Source: Lithospermum erythrorhizon (Eukaryota; Streptophyta; Magnoliopsida; Boraginales; Boraginaceae). Taken from it: DNA of 64,000 nucleotides. Under the pieces are notes generated by a model. That model was not told the DNA's origin, did not search any database, and was given only the letters and a program-made list of their open reading frames with translations. The DNA lies in the NCBI GenBank assembly GCA_019722365.1, contig JADFUC010001833.1:124001-188000 (forward strand), written 5' to 3'. This document shows, one piece after another, positions 1-12,816 of this stretch. The number at the start of each line of letters is the position of its first letter. The stretch's first letter is position 1. A program made the position numbers and the translations under genes.

Positions 1-26
1 TAGACTTATATTGCTTTCTGTTGCAG

Positions 27-863
27 CACTGTGGACCAATTCAGTGGGGAAAGTGCTCCTGTTATACTACCGCTGGGTGACAAGGAGGTACTTAGATAGT
101 TTGATGCAACCTCATTCTAAGCATAGAAGATAGGAGCAAGATGGGCAAAATCAGTATCGTTTACTATCCATTAAGCACCGTATGAGTTTATATAATATTG
201 ATTATCATAGTCCATGGCTCTTTCTCTAAATTTCTATCTTCCTTTTCATCCATTGTTGGTTTGCTCTGACATGGGAATCCTTACATCATAGATTCTGAAA
301 GTGGCATTTTTAAATACGCCAATGCATGACCTTCGAGTATAATATTGTTAAGCTGTTTTCCTATATGTGGGTACCAATTTATCTTCCAATTTGGCAGGTC
401 ATACAAGGATTGAATGATGTATTGATTGGGATGAGAGTTGGAGGTCTGTAGTGGCTTATTCTGCAAATATTGCGGATAATACTGCTAATGTAGCAGAAAA
501 TCCGCACGTTACTTCATCATTCATGAACTATTGATTCTGTTTCAGGAAAGAGGAGAGCATTGATACCTCCTTCTGTAGGGTATGTGACTGAGGATCTAAA
601 GCCAATGCCCGAAGAGGTTTGTTACCATGTTACCTTCTTCGGTTGTGTAAACTTCTACTGCTCGATTTATGGAAGTCGAGCAAACAGAAATGAACAGAAG
701 TTGCTTCTGTTTTTGATGTGTCACTGATTTTGTCCACGATTCTGCAATTTTAATCCTAAATAGTTGATTCTTTTTGCTCTTACAGTTTGGACCCCGGCGC
801 AGCCTTTTATCTCATGCAAAGGAACAACTAATATTTGAAGTTCAGCTCTTGAAGATTCTATGA
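27..863 (+). CDS. FKBP16-1: FKBP-type peptidyl-prolyl isomerase, 3' end (partial)
   Basis: C-terminal part of an FKBP-fold prolyl cis-trans isomerase; the 5' exons lie left of the window. Four exons are seen: 27-87, 398-443, 546-616 and 786-863 (stop TGA 861-863), each with AG/GT borders and continuous phase. The joined product contains VIQGLNDVLIGMRVGGKRRA, then LIPPSVGY, and ends FEVQLLKIL. The GMRVGGKRR-IPP-GY block and the closing FEV-LL strand are the standard FKBP core. The 'FGPRRSLLSHA' insert before the last strand resembles, from memory, the plant chloroplast/thylakoid-lumen FKBP16-1 type. Family members have transit peptides and act as foldases or assembly factors in plastids; that part is not visible here. 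The gene converges on HSP90, with 271 bp between the stop codons. The FKBP fold is sure; the exact paralogue is tentative. Confidence 0.85.
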
Positions 864-1134
864 GCACATAACTATATGATCAGTGTTTTACAAGATGCTA
901 GTGAATGTATTATGTATATTTATCAACTTGGTGATGCCATATTATTTCATTCTCATTTAATAGGATATTAATAACAATGGAAGCAAGATAAGGGACCACA
1001 TTCGGATTGCATCAAAATGATCAAATATTTAGAGAAATAACAAAAACTACAAACTTAATTGTTCAACGATTACGAAAAAAAACAAAACGACAAATATTAA
1101 ACTTAAAACCGTATCAGAAACTACTACGATAAGC

Positions 1135-3911
1135 TTAGTCGACTTCTTCCATCTTGCTCTCTCCATCATCAGCCTCGGCTTCCTCCAACGCTGGCATATC
1201 AACATCAGCCTCACCTGCATCCTCATCAATGCTGAGACCAAGTTTGAGCATCCTGTGGATCCTGTTGCCGAAGGTGTTTGGATCATCAAGGCTGAACCCG
1301 GATGTAAGAAGAGCAGTCTCGAACAGCAGGAGCACCAAATCCTTAACTGACTTGTCGTTCTTGTCAGCTTCAGCTCTCTTCCTCAGCTCGTCCATGATGG
1401 GGTTCTCCGGGTTGATCTCCATTGTCTTCTTGCTGGACATGTAACCGGCCATGCTGGAATCTCTCAAAGCCTGAGCTTTCATGATCCTTTCCATGTTTGC
1501 GGTCCAGCCATACTCACCAGTCACCAAACAGCAAGGAGAGTCGACAACACGGTCAGAGACGATAACCTTCTCGACCTTATCACCCAGAACATCCTTCATC
1601 ACCTTGCACAAGCCTTCGAATTGCTCCTTTAGCTGTTCCTTCTTGGCCTTTTCATCCTCGGTCTCCTCTAGCTTGAGACCTTCCTTTGTTGCTGAAACAA
1701 GCTTCTTACCCTCAAACTCCTTCAGCTGACCAATGGCATACTCATCAATAGCATCAACCATGTAAATAACCTCATAGCCCTTCTTCTTCAGCTTCTCAAG
1801 GAAGGGAGAGTTTTCGACTGCTTTCTTGCTTTCACCAGTGATGTAGTAAATATCATTCTGGCCCTCCTTCATCCTGGTCACGTAGTCCTTCAAGCTGGTC
1901 ATTTCATCACCACTCTTTGTAGAGTGATAACGGAGCAATTCAGCAAGCTTGGTCCTGTTCTGGGAGTCCTCATGGATACCAAGTTTGAGGTTCTTAGAGA
2001 AAGCCTCGTAGAACTTGTTGTAGTCTTCCTTGTTCTCAGCAACCTCGAAGAAGAGCTCAATGCACTTCTTCACCAAGTTCTTGCGGATAACCTTCAAAAT
2101 CTTGTTCTGTTGCAAAGTTTCACGAGAAATGTTGAGGGGGAGATCCTCAGAATCCACAATACCCTTCACAAAACTCAAGTACTCAGGAATCAACTCCTCA
2201 CAGTTGTCCATGATGAACACACGACGAACATAGAGCTTAATGTTGTTTGGCTTCTTCTTGGTATCAAAGAGGTCAAATGGTGCCCTCTTAGGAAGATAGA
2301 GAACAGCCTTAAACTCCAGCTGTCCTTCAACCGAGAAGTGCTTCACGGCCAAGTGCTCCTCCCAATCATTGGTGAGACTTTTGTAGAAAGCAGCATACTC
2401 TTCCTTGGTAATTTCTTCGGGCTTCCTCAACCAGATTGGTTTTTGCTTGTTGACCAAGGACCACTCATGAGACACTTCCTTAATCTTCTTCTTTTTCTTT
2501 TCAACTTGCTCTTTCTCTTCATCAACCTCCTCTACCTTACCTTCCTCGTCTTTCTTCTCTTCCTCATCCTTCTTTTCTTCCTCATCCTCATCATCAGAAA
2601 TCTCCTTCTCGGTAGTCTTCTCAATCCACAAAGAAATGGGGTAACTGATGAATTCTGAGTGCTTCTTTACCAAATCCTTCAACCTGCGCTCCTCGAGATA
2701 CTCAAGCTGGTCCTCCTTGAGGTAGAGGGTCATTTTGGTACCCCTGCCTAGATTCTCACCCGAGTTATCCCTTGTAACAGTGAACGACCCTCCAGCCTGG
2801 GATTCCCAGACATACTGCTCGTCATCATTGTGCTTGGTAGTCACAATCACTTTCTCAGCAACCAAGTAAGCTGAGTAGAAACCAACACCAAACTGACCAA
2901 TCATGCTAACATCAGCTCCAGCAGCAAGCGCTTCCATGAACTCTTTGGTTCCCGACCTTGCAATGGTACCAAGATTGTTCACCAAATCTGAAATTCAAAC
3001 AGACACACAGCAGGTAATCCATAATTTATTCGTATATTAAAATTACGAGTGCGCGCAAAATTTGTTACATTCGACAATTAACACTTACCAACTTTAGTCA
3101 TACCAATACCACTGTCAATGATGGTGAGGGTATTGTTAGTCTTGTCAGGAATGATGTGGATAAAAAGCTCGGGTTGAGCATCGAGCTTGGTCTTGTCGGT
3201 CAAGCCCTCGAACCTTATCTTGTCCAAAGCCTATTACAAAACAATAATTCAAGAACAATTATAATCAACGCCATCCAAATTCGACATCTATCAAATTAAA
3301 AAAACTAGAGTTCCATAACCATGTGTTATACAGTCACCATACTATAATGAAAATTGACTAGCACAAATGAAATCATATCATATAAGCATGAATATCCACA
3401 AACTGAATTATTAAAAATGAAACTATATAAAACCACCCAAATCAAATTATATTTCAATCACTAGTCCTAATAATTCTGGAACAGTGGGTATTATTTGGTA
3501 CAAGAACTTAAATTCGATATCTCAAATTATGATTATGCATGAGCAAGCCAAGCCCAATGTGCATATATACACAATAAACACAAACAAACAATTGAGCTTT
3601 AAACTCAATTTTGAATTTTTTTTAATTTTGAAATTTTTTTTTGAATGTATCATACAATTATAAGTCATACTCCGTATTACAGAAAATATAGCAATTAACA
3701 CTCACTAGAAATTTGATGTTTTATTTCGATTCGAGCTCCGCCACTAATGTAACTAAAAAATACAGTAACGGATTTCGAAACGACTTACATCAGAGGAGTT
3801 GGAGATGAGTTCACGAAGGAAGATCTCTTTGTTACTGTAAAAAGTATTGATAATCAAACTCAATAGCTGATTAATCTCGGCTTGAAAAGCAAACGTTTCG
3901 GTATCCGCCAT
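1135..3911 (-). CDS. HSP90: Cytosolic heat-shock protein 90
   Basis: ATP-driven homodimeric chaperone of the cytosol. Three exons: 3911-3789, 3230-3089 and 2987-1135, adding to 2118 nt (705 aa plus stop), the usual length for plant cytosolic HSP90. The start gives [20 protein letters not shown], the canonical N-terminus. GHKL ATPase motifs are present: [19 protein letters not shown] at about 28-45, DSGIGMTK at 80-87 and [14 protein letters not shown] at about 119-132. A long Glu/Lys charged linker follows at about residues 217-260, then the middle and C-terminal dimerisation domains. The protein ends in MEEVD, the TPR co-chaperone docking tail of cytosolic forms; there is no transit peptide and no KDEL. 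The upstream heat-shock element and TATA box point to heat induction. The antisense strand of exon 3 has long open frames; these are shadows. Confidence 0.97.
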
Positions 3912-3945
3912 TTTTCGGTGCGAGGAAATTGTGTGGAGTATGAGG

Positions 3946-3955
3946 CTTTATATAG
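3946..3955 (-). promoter_or_regulatory. TATA box of HSP90
   Basis: CTATATAAAG on the minus strand, about 35-44 bp upstream of the HSP90 ATG at 3911 and about 30 bp downstream of the heat-shock element. If transcription starts the usual 25-32 bp downstream, the 5' leader is only about 10-20 nt. Confidence 0.75.
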
Positions 3956-3982
3956 ACTTTCACTTGCTTCATATTCTAGGGT

Positions 3983-3995
3983 TTCTCGAACCTTC
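3983..3995 (-). promoter_or_regulatory. Heat-shock element of HSP90
   Basis: Perfect three-unit HSE: on the plus strand TTC-tc-GAA-cc-TTC, on the minus strand GAA-gg-TTC-ga-GAA. This is the alternating nTTCnnGAAn array bound by trimeric HSFs. Further GAA/TTC pentamers flank it at about 3998-4000 and toward the TATA box. Position just upstream of the TATA box fits a plant heat-shock promoter. Confidence 0.85.
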
Positions 3996-6697
3996 TCTTC
4001 ACTTAAAACTTGTTCAACCACTATTTTCATATTTATTTTGCATATCTATCCCTTCACTATTTCCAAATTATAGCAAGGCATTCAAAAAAACAAAATTACT
4101 ATTTTAGCCCTCATGTTGCTCCTTGTTTTTCAGAAAGTTTCGTTCAAATACTCATTTATTAATAAAATTGAACATTGCATTACTATTCATCTTCTCCAAC
4201 CAACTCGAACATAATTATCGTCGACAGACATATGTTTTTATTCCATTTTTCGAATAAGTTATTAGAAGATGACATTGAGATTATATTTGAATATTCATTT
4301 CCAAATTATGGAAATGAGCTATCTGTTATGATAAATAGGAGATAATTTAAAAAGATGTACATAATTCAGGAGATATGAAATTAAATCTATTAAGTATGGG
4401 ATCATTTGTCTTTTTAATATCAAATCAGTTTTTTTTATCATTGTTATTTATAAATAAATCGTGATTAGATTATGATATCCTAAAATTGATGTGGATATTA
4501 TATGATAGCAATAAAAAATTATATGATTGATTACTGGAGTATTTACTAACCCGTTCATAACAAAACCTAGGACTACGTATATGTTTTCCTAACTTACACT
4601 CCGTATTTGTCATAAGCTAATTTTATATTTTAATTGATTTGGATTATGAATGTGAGATACACACAAATAGTTCACAATAATTAACCCCGTCCCTTTCAGC
4701 TTGACAGGCCCAGTCGGTTGTCGCTCAATTTTAGAATCGGTTAGTTTACTGAATTGCCCGAGCTGGTCATTTTGGGATTACATTAATTTTTGTGTTAAAA
4801 TTAGCGTCAATCACACTTTGATGAAAGGGTAAAATATGAAGTGTATATATTTTTAAAACATGGATCAATTTTAAATCTGAGAAAAATAATTGGATCGATT
4901 TAATATTTGTCTGATGTCATTTTAGCCTTTATTTAAAAAGCTATGATTGAGGGGGCAATATGATCGATTGTAGTTAGTTGAGTGAGCAATTTGACCTATT
5001 ATAGTTAGTCACAGGGATTGAAATCTAACCGAAGTTATTAATTAGTGATATGGCCAGGTTGCGATGATCCCAGGAGGCAATGCGATTGTAAAATTAAGGC
5101 TGGCTGAGCGGTTCGAAAAAGTTCGAGGCGGGGAAGAATTAAGCCATAGAATGATAGAAGAGAATATTAAGATGATTGCAAGAAGTTACGTCAAAAGATA
5201 AAGTCATAAAGTGTTCTGAAATGACTTTTTTGAGGTGATCTGTCCTTGAGCGAGAACTAGCTAGTGTGGTTTTCACGGTGACGTATTTCGCAGTATTGCG
5301 TCGACTTCGAGGTTTCTGGAGTTATTTCCAAAGAATAGAGGTTCAACAACAACCCCAAAGTTAAAATAAAAATAAAAGTAAAACAAAGGAAAAATAGTTG
5401 TCACCAATTGAAGGCAAATGAGATGTTTTTTGCCACATACAATGGCATACCATAGTGAATTAGTGATGCATTTCACAAGAGGTACAAAGCCACATTGGTT
5501 AAATATACCACCAATTAATGAGGAGTTGAATCAGATAATGGAAACTAGGACTTCGACATGGATTTTTTTGGATAAAAAAATCGGTCGGTCAAACGATGGT
5601 TTCCGGTTTTTAACCGTCGGTTCGGATTCGGTCTTTTCAACAATGAAATCCGACTTTGTCGGATCGGATCCGATTTTTCAGGAAAAAAGTCGGATTAAAA
5701 ACCGGTCCGGTCTGGTATATATGCATTTTAAAATTGGCCCGCATTCCTCAGCCCAATAGTCTCAAATATATAAAGTGAAGTATCCAAAATCTACCCTCAT
5801 TTGATGAGCCCGACAGCAACAAAAGAAAAATCCTCCCTATTTCTTTCTTTACCTCTCTAGTAGTATAATCTTCCAATTTTTTTGTAATTTAAGTTTGTTT
5901 GATCTTATTATTTAATTGAGTTTCATGGTTTTTTATTATTTTAAGATATTTCCTTTTGTTTTATCATATGCATCTTGGTCCGAAGCCCACTATTTGTGTA
6001 ATATGGATGTTTACAACTCTCTTATTAGCATAAAAGGTTTGATTTCATTATTTCAAGTTTATTATCTCAATTTTGATGGTGCAGACCGGTTTCCGTTCTC
6101 AGTTCATATATATTCGAAATTTTCGGATCGATTTTTTTGACAAGTGAAAATTCAGTAAAACAAGTCCGATCGCACCCTTAATGGAAACACATTCATATAC
6201 ATATTTGGTCCCATATGGAAAAAGTTTTGTATACAGTTTAGTTTGGTTCCATTTTTTTATCTATAGTGAAGTAGCAAATAGTATTTGCTCTTTAATCTTG
6301 TATCAATTTGGAAACAACATCCTTATTCTTATATTATTACAATGACAAAGTTGCATACTACCCCATATCCGTTAAAGGCAAGAGTCTCAAAGTCATTTCA
6401 CACTATAAAATTGAAGTAAAAATAGAGCAAATTAGAATAGCACAGCAAAACAGAACAAGCATCAAAGTTTTGAAGTGAAAACTCCATTATTTTTATACGG
6501 TAAAACATGATTTCCATGAAAAACAACTACGAGATGTACTAATAGTTCAAACACAAGCAGTAGACAGAGTATAAATAAAACAGGAAACAACAAGCAGCAC
6601 AAAATACAACACACGTTGAACTCTACTACAATATGGAAAGCCTGGATGTTGGAAAAAGCTAACACAGCCAACTCTTCTAACCTTGGACAATTGGACA
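3996..6697. other. Intergenic region between HSP90 promoter and ALS 3' end
   Basis: Divided between the distal HSP90 promoter and the 3' flank of ALS. It is AT-rich with no frame showing protein-like conservation. A stretch at about 5560-5730 and again at 6080-6170 is rich in CGGTTCGGATTCGG-like words, as seen in some degraded hAT-type elements; no terminal repeats or target duplication were found, so it is not called. The short frame at 5418-5759 has no recognisable domain. Confidence 0.5.
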
Positions 6698-9271
6698 TCA
6701 GTACTTAGTTCTTCCATCACCTTCAACGATAATGTCGTCGAAAGTCCCGCCACTAGGGATCATAGGCAAAACATGTTCTTGATGTTCGACAATGACGTCC
6801 AATAAGTATGGTCCAGGGGTGTCTAGCATTTTCTGGATTGCAGTCCTGACTTCGTGGTTCTTTGACACTCGAGCAGCAGGAATATTACAGGCGTCGGCGA
6901 ATTTCAACATGTTTGGGAATATCTCAGACTCCCTGCTTGGATCTCCAAGATATGTATGTGCTCTATTCGCCTTATAGAAACGGTCCTCCCACTGTACAAC
7001 CATACCTAAGTGTTGGTTATTTAAGACCATAATTTTGACTGGGAGATTCTCTACACGAACAGTCGCCAACTCCTGCACGTTCATGAGGAAGCTGCCATCA
7101 CCATCAATATCCACAACAATGGCATCAGGCCTTGCAACAGCAGCACCTATAGCAGCAGGTAATCCGAATCCCATGGCCCCTAATCCAGCCGATGTCAACC
7201 ATTGTCGCGGTCGATTATACTTATAGAACTGAGCAGCCCACATCTGATGTTGTCCAACACCAGTGGTTATGATTGCATTCCCTTTGGTCAACTCATCAAG
7301 AGTCTGAATTGCATATTGTGGTGGAATAGTATCTCCAAACGTTTTAAATGATAATGGGTATTTCACTTTCTGTTCATTAAGCTCCTCCCTCCAAGCCGAG
7401 AAATTGGATTTTAACTTCCCTGCTCTCTGCTCCAATATTGAATTCAGCCCCGCCAAAGCCAGCCTAACGTCTGCACAGATTGAAACATGCGGCTGCTTGT
7501 TCTTCCCGATCTCAGCGGGATCAATGTCAATGTGAACAATTTTCGCCCTACTAGCAAAAGCTTCCAACTTTCCAGTCACACGATCATCAAACCTAACCCC
7601 AAAAGCAAGCATCAAATCACTCTTATCCACAGCATAATTCGCATAAACAGTTCCGTGCATTCCAAGCATTTGAAGTGACAACTCATCAGAGCAAGGATAA
7701 GATCCAAGACCCATTAAAGTACTCGCCACCGGAATCCCTGTAAGCTCAACAAATCTCTTCAACTCCTCACCCGAGTTCAAAGACCCTCCACCCACATAAA
7801 GCACCGGCCTTTTCGCCTCAGAAATCAACCTCACAATTTGCTCCAACAACAATTCATTAGGTGGCTTAGACAACCTAGACATATACCCAGATAAACTCAA
7901 TGGCTGATCCCAATTAGGAACCACCATCTGTTGCTGTATATCCTTCGGAACATCAATCAAAACCGGACCAGGACGACCACTCTTAGCAATAAAAAACGCT
8001 TCTTTAACAACCCTAGGAATATCATCCACATGCAAAACAAGATAATTATGCTTGGTAATCGATCTAGTCACCTCAACAATAGGTGTTTCTTGAAAAGCGT
8101 CAGTACCAATCATCCTCCTAGGCACCTGGCCAGTAATCGCCACCATGGGCACACTATCCATCATAGCATCAGCTAACCCACTAACAAGATTTGTCGCCCC
8201 AGGACCCGAAGTAGCAATACACACACCAGGCTCACCCGAAGCACGAGCATACCCTTCAGCTGCAAAAACACCACCTTGTTCATGTCTAGGAAGCACATTT
8301 CTGATTATTTTCGAGCGTGTGAGAGCTTGATGGATCTCCATCGACGCACCACCTGGGTAAGCAAACACGTTTGTCACTCCCTCTCGTTCCAACGCCTCCA
8401 CAAGCACATCAGATCCCTTTCTTGGCTCGTCAGGGGGATACCTGCAACGAAAAAAAACCCAAATTTTTGTCTAGGAGTGAGAAATAAATTATAGCATACA
8501 AATAAGTAGCAAAATGACAAACAAAAAAAACAGAGATTTTTATTTGGTAGTTGTGACTAAATTGATATCATACAAATAAGTAAAAAATACCAAAAAACGA
8601 GATTTTTATGTAGCAGTGCCGAATCTAATAAATTGATATCATACAAATGATTAAAAAAATACAAACTTATGGGCGAATAATTAATTTTTTAAGAAACAAA
8701 TAGTAAAATATTCCCCTTGTCCCTATTTAGTTAATCAATTTTTCCTGTTACTTTTTACTTGATCATTTAATTTTTCAATTTTTTCAATGCAATATTTTAT
8801 TCTGAACTTTTAAACTTCTTTAACATCATTATCTCCTAATATGTTTAACATCATTGGTTTATAATTATCTCTCCTTGAAAATAGTAAAATTAATTATACT
8901 CTTAATAAAACACTTTTAAGCTATATGAGCACGGAGGGAGTATTATTTTTCGACAATACAAATTTATTATTCAAAAATTAAATCATCCCCCTTATTTCCA
9001 TTTCTGCATACCTGGAAACAAATGAGGTTTGTTTCTCTTCGGGGGCATTTCCGGAAGGTTTTGTTGAGGTGGTAGGAGGGGTAGTTATGACATTTGAGAT
9101 AGGGTGGAGGGAATAATGACGGCGGCGGAGGGTGGTGGTGGTGGTGGTTTGGTGGTGGAGGAGGGAAGGGAGGGTGAATGAGGAGAAGAGTTTTGGGTGG
9201 TTGGTGAAGGAGGTGGGGGTGGGGGTAGGGGTAGGGTGGTTGAGGGTGGTGGAGGTGGAAGCAGCCGCCAT
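6698..9271 (-). CDS. ALS: Acetolactate synthase (acetohydroxyacid synthase), catalytic subunit
   Basis: Chloroplast ThDP/FAD enzyme that makes 2-acetolactate or 2-aceto-2-hydroxybutyrate, the first shared step of branched-chain amino acid synthesis; target of sulfonylurea and imidazolinone herbicides. Two exons, 9271-9012 and 8441-6698, joined at ...SFVSR|YPPDEP, give 2004 nt (667 aa plus stop). Residues 1 to about 80 are a Ser/Thr/Pro-rich plastid transit peptide. GDGSFLMN...NN is the ThDP/Mg motif. Herbicide-contact positions look wild type: Ala in YPGGAS (119), Pro in GQVPRR (194), Ala in GTDAF (202), Asp in RFDDR (373), Trp in VVQWED (571) and Ser in IPSGG (650), each three lower than in Arabidopsis. 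A His stands in VLHVDDIPR, where I recall Asp. Arabidopsis CSR1 is intronless, so the intron is notable. GC content is higher than the flanks. Confidence 0.97.
8711..8940. mobile_element. Stowaway-like MITE inside the ALS intron
   Basis: Left end TTCCCCTTGTCCCTATTTAG, right end GCACGGAGGGAG, approximate inverted repeats of the CTCCCTCCGTCCC class, flanked by TA on both sides (8709-8710 and 8941-8942). Length is 230 bp. The inner sequence (TTGATCATTTA, TTTAACATCAT, AATTATACTCTTAATAAA) matches the MITE at 30998-31264 in a KIN-14 intron, so both belong to one family. No coding capacity. Confidence 0.8.
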
Positions 9272-12200
9272 TGTGACGGTGGAGGGATCAGGTTAGGGTT
9301 GTGATTAAATTATGTGGAGAAGGTGGGTGTGCTATCAGATGAATGTGAGGACAGTATCAGAGGACAGACGTTTTATGAGTATCATTGGCCCGCCCGTATG
9401 TCAATTGATAAATGGGTATTCACGTCACTATCTTATTAAATGCGGTGTGATTTGAGTCGCGTCGAAATCATTTATCTTTTTAAAATATTTTATAATAGAA
9501 GTTTTTGAAATTAAATTCACGATGGCGTCTGCGATGTAATTTAGTCGCGTCAATGCTTACGACAGTTGAGTATGAAGCTTACGGCTACGGAAATATTAAG
9601 CAATAGAAATTTTTTGGCCCAGTACAAATGGCCGAGGGGCACTATCGTTTTTTATAAATATCATTGGGGAATGGGGACCAACAATTAATTTGGGTGTGGA
9701 AAATTAGTCTTTGCTTATTTTTATGAATGTCTAAGATTAATATGGAGTAAATTTTTTATGGTCTTAATTAATATATTTCCTTCGTTCCTAAAAGATTATC
9801 CATTTTTAATTTTTTGATAGTTTTAATTTTTCAAGTTTAACCTTAAATATTTTTGTTTGTATTATATAAAATTTGATGAAAAAATATCAATGAAAATAAT
9901 TTGAAATATATTTTTCATTAATATAATTTTCATAAAAATATTATCTGGCCAAACAAAATTATTTAAAATTGGCTGAAAAAATATTATCGAAAAATTAAGT
10001 GAACTGATAACTTAACAGCGGGTACTTCGTATATAATAAAATCAAACCAAACTTTATGAATACAACGTGTTTAATAGTATTGTCTTGATCAGAGTATGTT
10101 AATATTATTAACTCTGCAGATCGTTGATATAGTCTTGCGTCAGATTATTTTTCGATCTACCTCTACGTTTAATATAAGATTTAGTGAGTATGTGGCTAGA
10201 TCGCGTTTTTCTTGCTAATGCATCTACTCGATCAATGCTTAACTACGTGATCGTAGTATTCCAAACAAATATTTTAAAGACAACTTTATCATGTTAAAAG
10301 TATTGGTATTTAATATATTTTTCAAAAATACTTAACTTACTTAATTTCATGAAAATGTCTATTGCAATAGTTTTTGTTCTTTTTATAAGTTGTCCAAATT
10401 GATTAATATTTACATGTAATTTAAGAAATATAAACAATTTAACTATTTCTTAATTTTGAAAATCAATAGGCAATCTTGTGAGATGGAGAGAAAGTCTGAT
10501 ATATATATATATAGTTAGGTTTAAAAATTAAAAATTGGGGGATTTCTTTAGAGATTAAGGAATTATAGACTAGTGGTTTTTAGAAATTTTTGTAACATAG
10601 TGATTGCCCCCACTAAGATATGGGAAGCGTTTTATAATAAGAAGTGGGGGTAAAAAGATAGGGATATGTATTAGAATGATACTTTTGGGGGGTTGATGAT
10701 TGTAAACTTTATATCGAGAGTATGTATAAATGTATAATATTATACCATGCTCTCCCCGCCCCCAATATTTTTAACACTAAGACCATCTCGTCGAGAAATT
10801 GAGTTTAACCTTTTATTTTTCTTTCGCGTTAGATTTTTATCTTTCTGCTTTCGTCAAATATGACTCACGTCTCTGAATTTGTCGCCATTAGGCGTTAATC
10901 ACCTTTTTCATATTTTCTTTCATCAACATTACTCAATTTCGATTGTTTTTAATCCAAAAAATACAAACTCTCTCTATATTTATAGATCTTGAAAAATAAA
11001 AAATGTTGGTGAAAAAAAATAATTTTGAATAATTATTTAGCCAAAAAAGTCATTTAAAAAAATAGGAGGATAACTTTTTAGCAACGGGTTCCAGTTAGCA
11101 TGAAATGTCTTAAGGTATTTAATAACTAGGAAAAAATTGTGAAGTAAGTTAGCATAAAAATGACTTTTTAGTGTATCAAATAACTTGATTAATGCCTACC
11201 TGCCTAATGCAGATGATCTAAGAAATAAGTGTCATTTTCGTTAAATTGTTCAATGAGAATGGAAGGTGCGTAATTTATCTTATTATGAATACACACTGCA
11301 TATAAATTTTGTCCATACACACAAGTCCGATAAATAAATAAATGACCATATGTTCACATGGTTTGCCCATTATATTACACGGAGTATTTGATTATGGAAT
11401 TTTGACAAATTTTTTCCCCTCGTTCGTTAAATAAATGTACTAAAATGTAATGGAATAAATTAAAGTATATCATTCATATATACGGAAACTTCTCAATTCT
11501 CATCCATTATGAAGTAATTATAATTTTTTATAGGATCAATTTCAGAAAGAACTTTTAGCTGCATAATAACAAGAAAATCTTGTGTATTATTCCGTATCTA
11601 TCTAGCCCCTCCCTCCTTCACCATAGTTGAGTGAAAGCTAATTTAAATATATTGGTGTGCGCTATTAATCTTGGTAAAAAAAAGCTTATTCAAAGATATT
11701 GGTGTGTGCTATTAATATTTAATTGGCTTACAAATCTTTTTATAATATAATTAAAAAAATTGTTTGTGACGAAAAATAAACATAAACAAGTCATGGCCAT
11801 ACATGTTAGACATGTAAAATTCAATACGGAGTATTTGATTGAAAAAGGAAAGAAGCAGTCTATAGTTGACAAATAATATGAGAAATGCGAAAGAATTTAG
11901 GCTACGCCAGTGAGGAGAATCGATTAGGGTGTTAAGAGGGATCGTTCGGCGGCGGAGGATCGGTGGGTGTTAAATTTAACACTGTAAATTCGGGATCAAA
12001 AATTTGATCCGGACCGTCTTTAGCGCCCAAATGGGTGGTCCCGCGGCGATAGAAAAAAAATGCGCATCGCTGTTTGTGGCGGCCGTCTTGGCCAATTGAT
12101 TCTGCCTGACTTCAATTTAAAATAGTTTTTGCACAATAATTATAATATTAAAAATAATAAAATTATCTGGCGAATTTATTTTTTATTTTTCGAAATTTCA

Positions 12201-12799
12201 TAAATGGCGTTGGTTTGTGTCGTTTGGGCCAAAAAAAAACCGAGGATTTTTTTACGTATGTTCTTTATTATGTATGTACTCAAGTTCGAGTGATTAATAA
12301 TATTGTTTGTTATATTAAAATTTATAATATTATTTAATGTATTAAAAATAATATAGGTTTTTGAAATTCAAAAATAAATATTTTGTGAATTTTAATTAAT
12401 TTTCATGTCGGTGTTGTATTAATTATAAATTTAATAATTATATATGAAATAAATAAAAGAAATGAAATATGGTGGGGTATATGTTGGAGTGATGTGGAAG
12501 GGAGAGAAAGTAATTTGGCCTTTGCAGATAATGGCCTCTTATTAGTGATGGTAAAAGTGGGTGTTATTTGAGGTCTTTAGTGATAATGGCCGAGAGAAGT
12601 GTGTCAGGTGGCCTGTATGGATAGTCTTACATTTAAATGATTTCTAACTACTCCTAGAGGAGTCGTAGCTAGCCGGTCTAAGCCGGAAATCGTAACGGTT
12701 CACTCAAAGTCAACTAAGATATCCGATCTAAGATTAGCTCTTTTCGCTATTGATTTTAGCTTCACCCATCGATTCTTAGGTCTTGCCATAGATAAATAT
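9272..12799. other. Intergenic region upstream of ALS, repeat-rich
   Basis: The first few hundred bases are the ALS promoter and leader, with an AACCCTAA telo-box-like word near 9290 on the minus strand. The rest is AT-rich and non-coding, about 70% or more A+T by eye. A MITE candidate lies at about 9776-10028. A GC-richer island at about 11900-12110 and a GGCC/TGGCC-bearing stretch at about 12515-12600 look like transposon remnants but could not be classified. Confidence 0.5.
9776..10028. mobile_element. Probable degraded Stowaway-like MITE
   Basis: The left end reads TTCCTTCGTTCCTAAAAGAT after ATATA. The right end reads CGGGTACTTCG before TATA, a diverged inverted copy. The interior carries TTGATAG and AAAAATATTATCGAAAAAT, typical of the MITE class seen elsewhere in the window. 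The ends are diverged, so the borders are approximate. Confidence 0.45.
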
Positions 12800-12816
12800 T
12801 TTTCCCAAGGCCCTCT

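Noticed and set aside
1924..2658. 244-codon open frame on plus, opposite HSP90 exon 3
   Set aside because: Antisense shadow of HSP90; its Leu/Asn-rich sequence follows from the codons of the real gene and has no domain.
5418..5759. 113-codon plus-strand frame
   Set aside because: No domain and no conserved-looking block; it lies in probable transposon debris.
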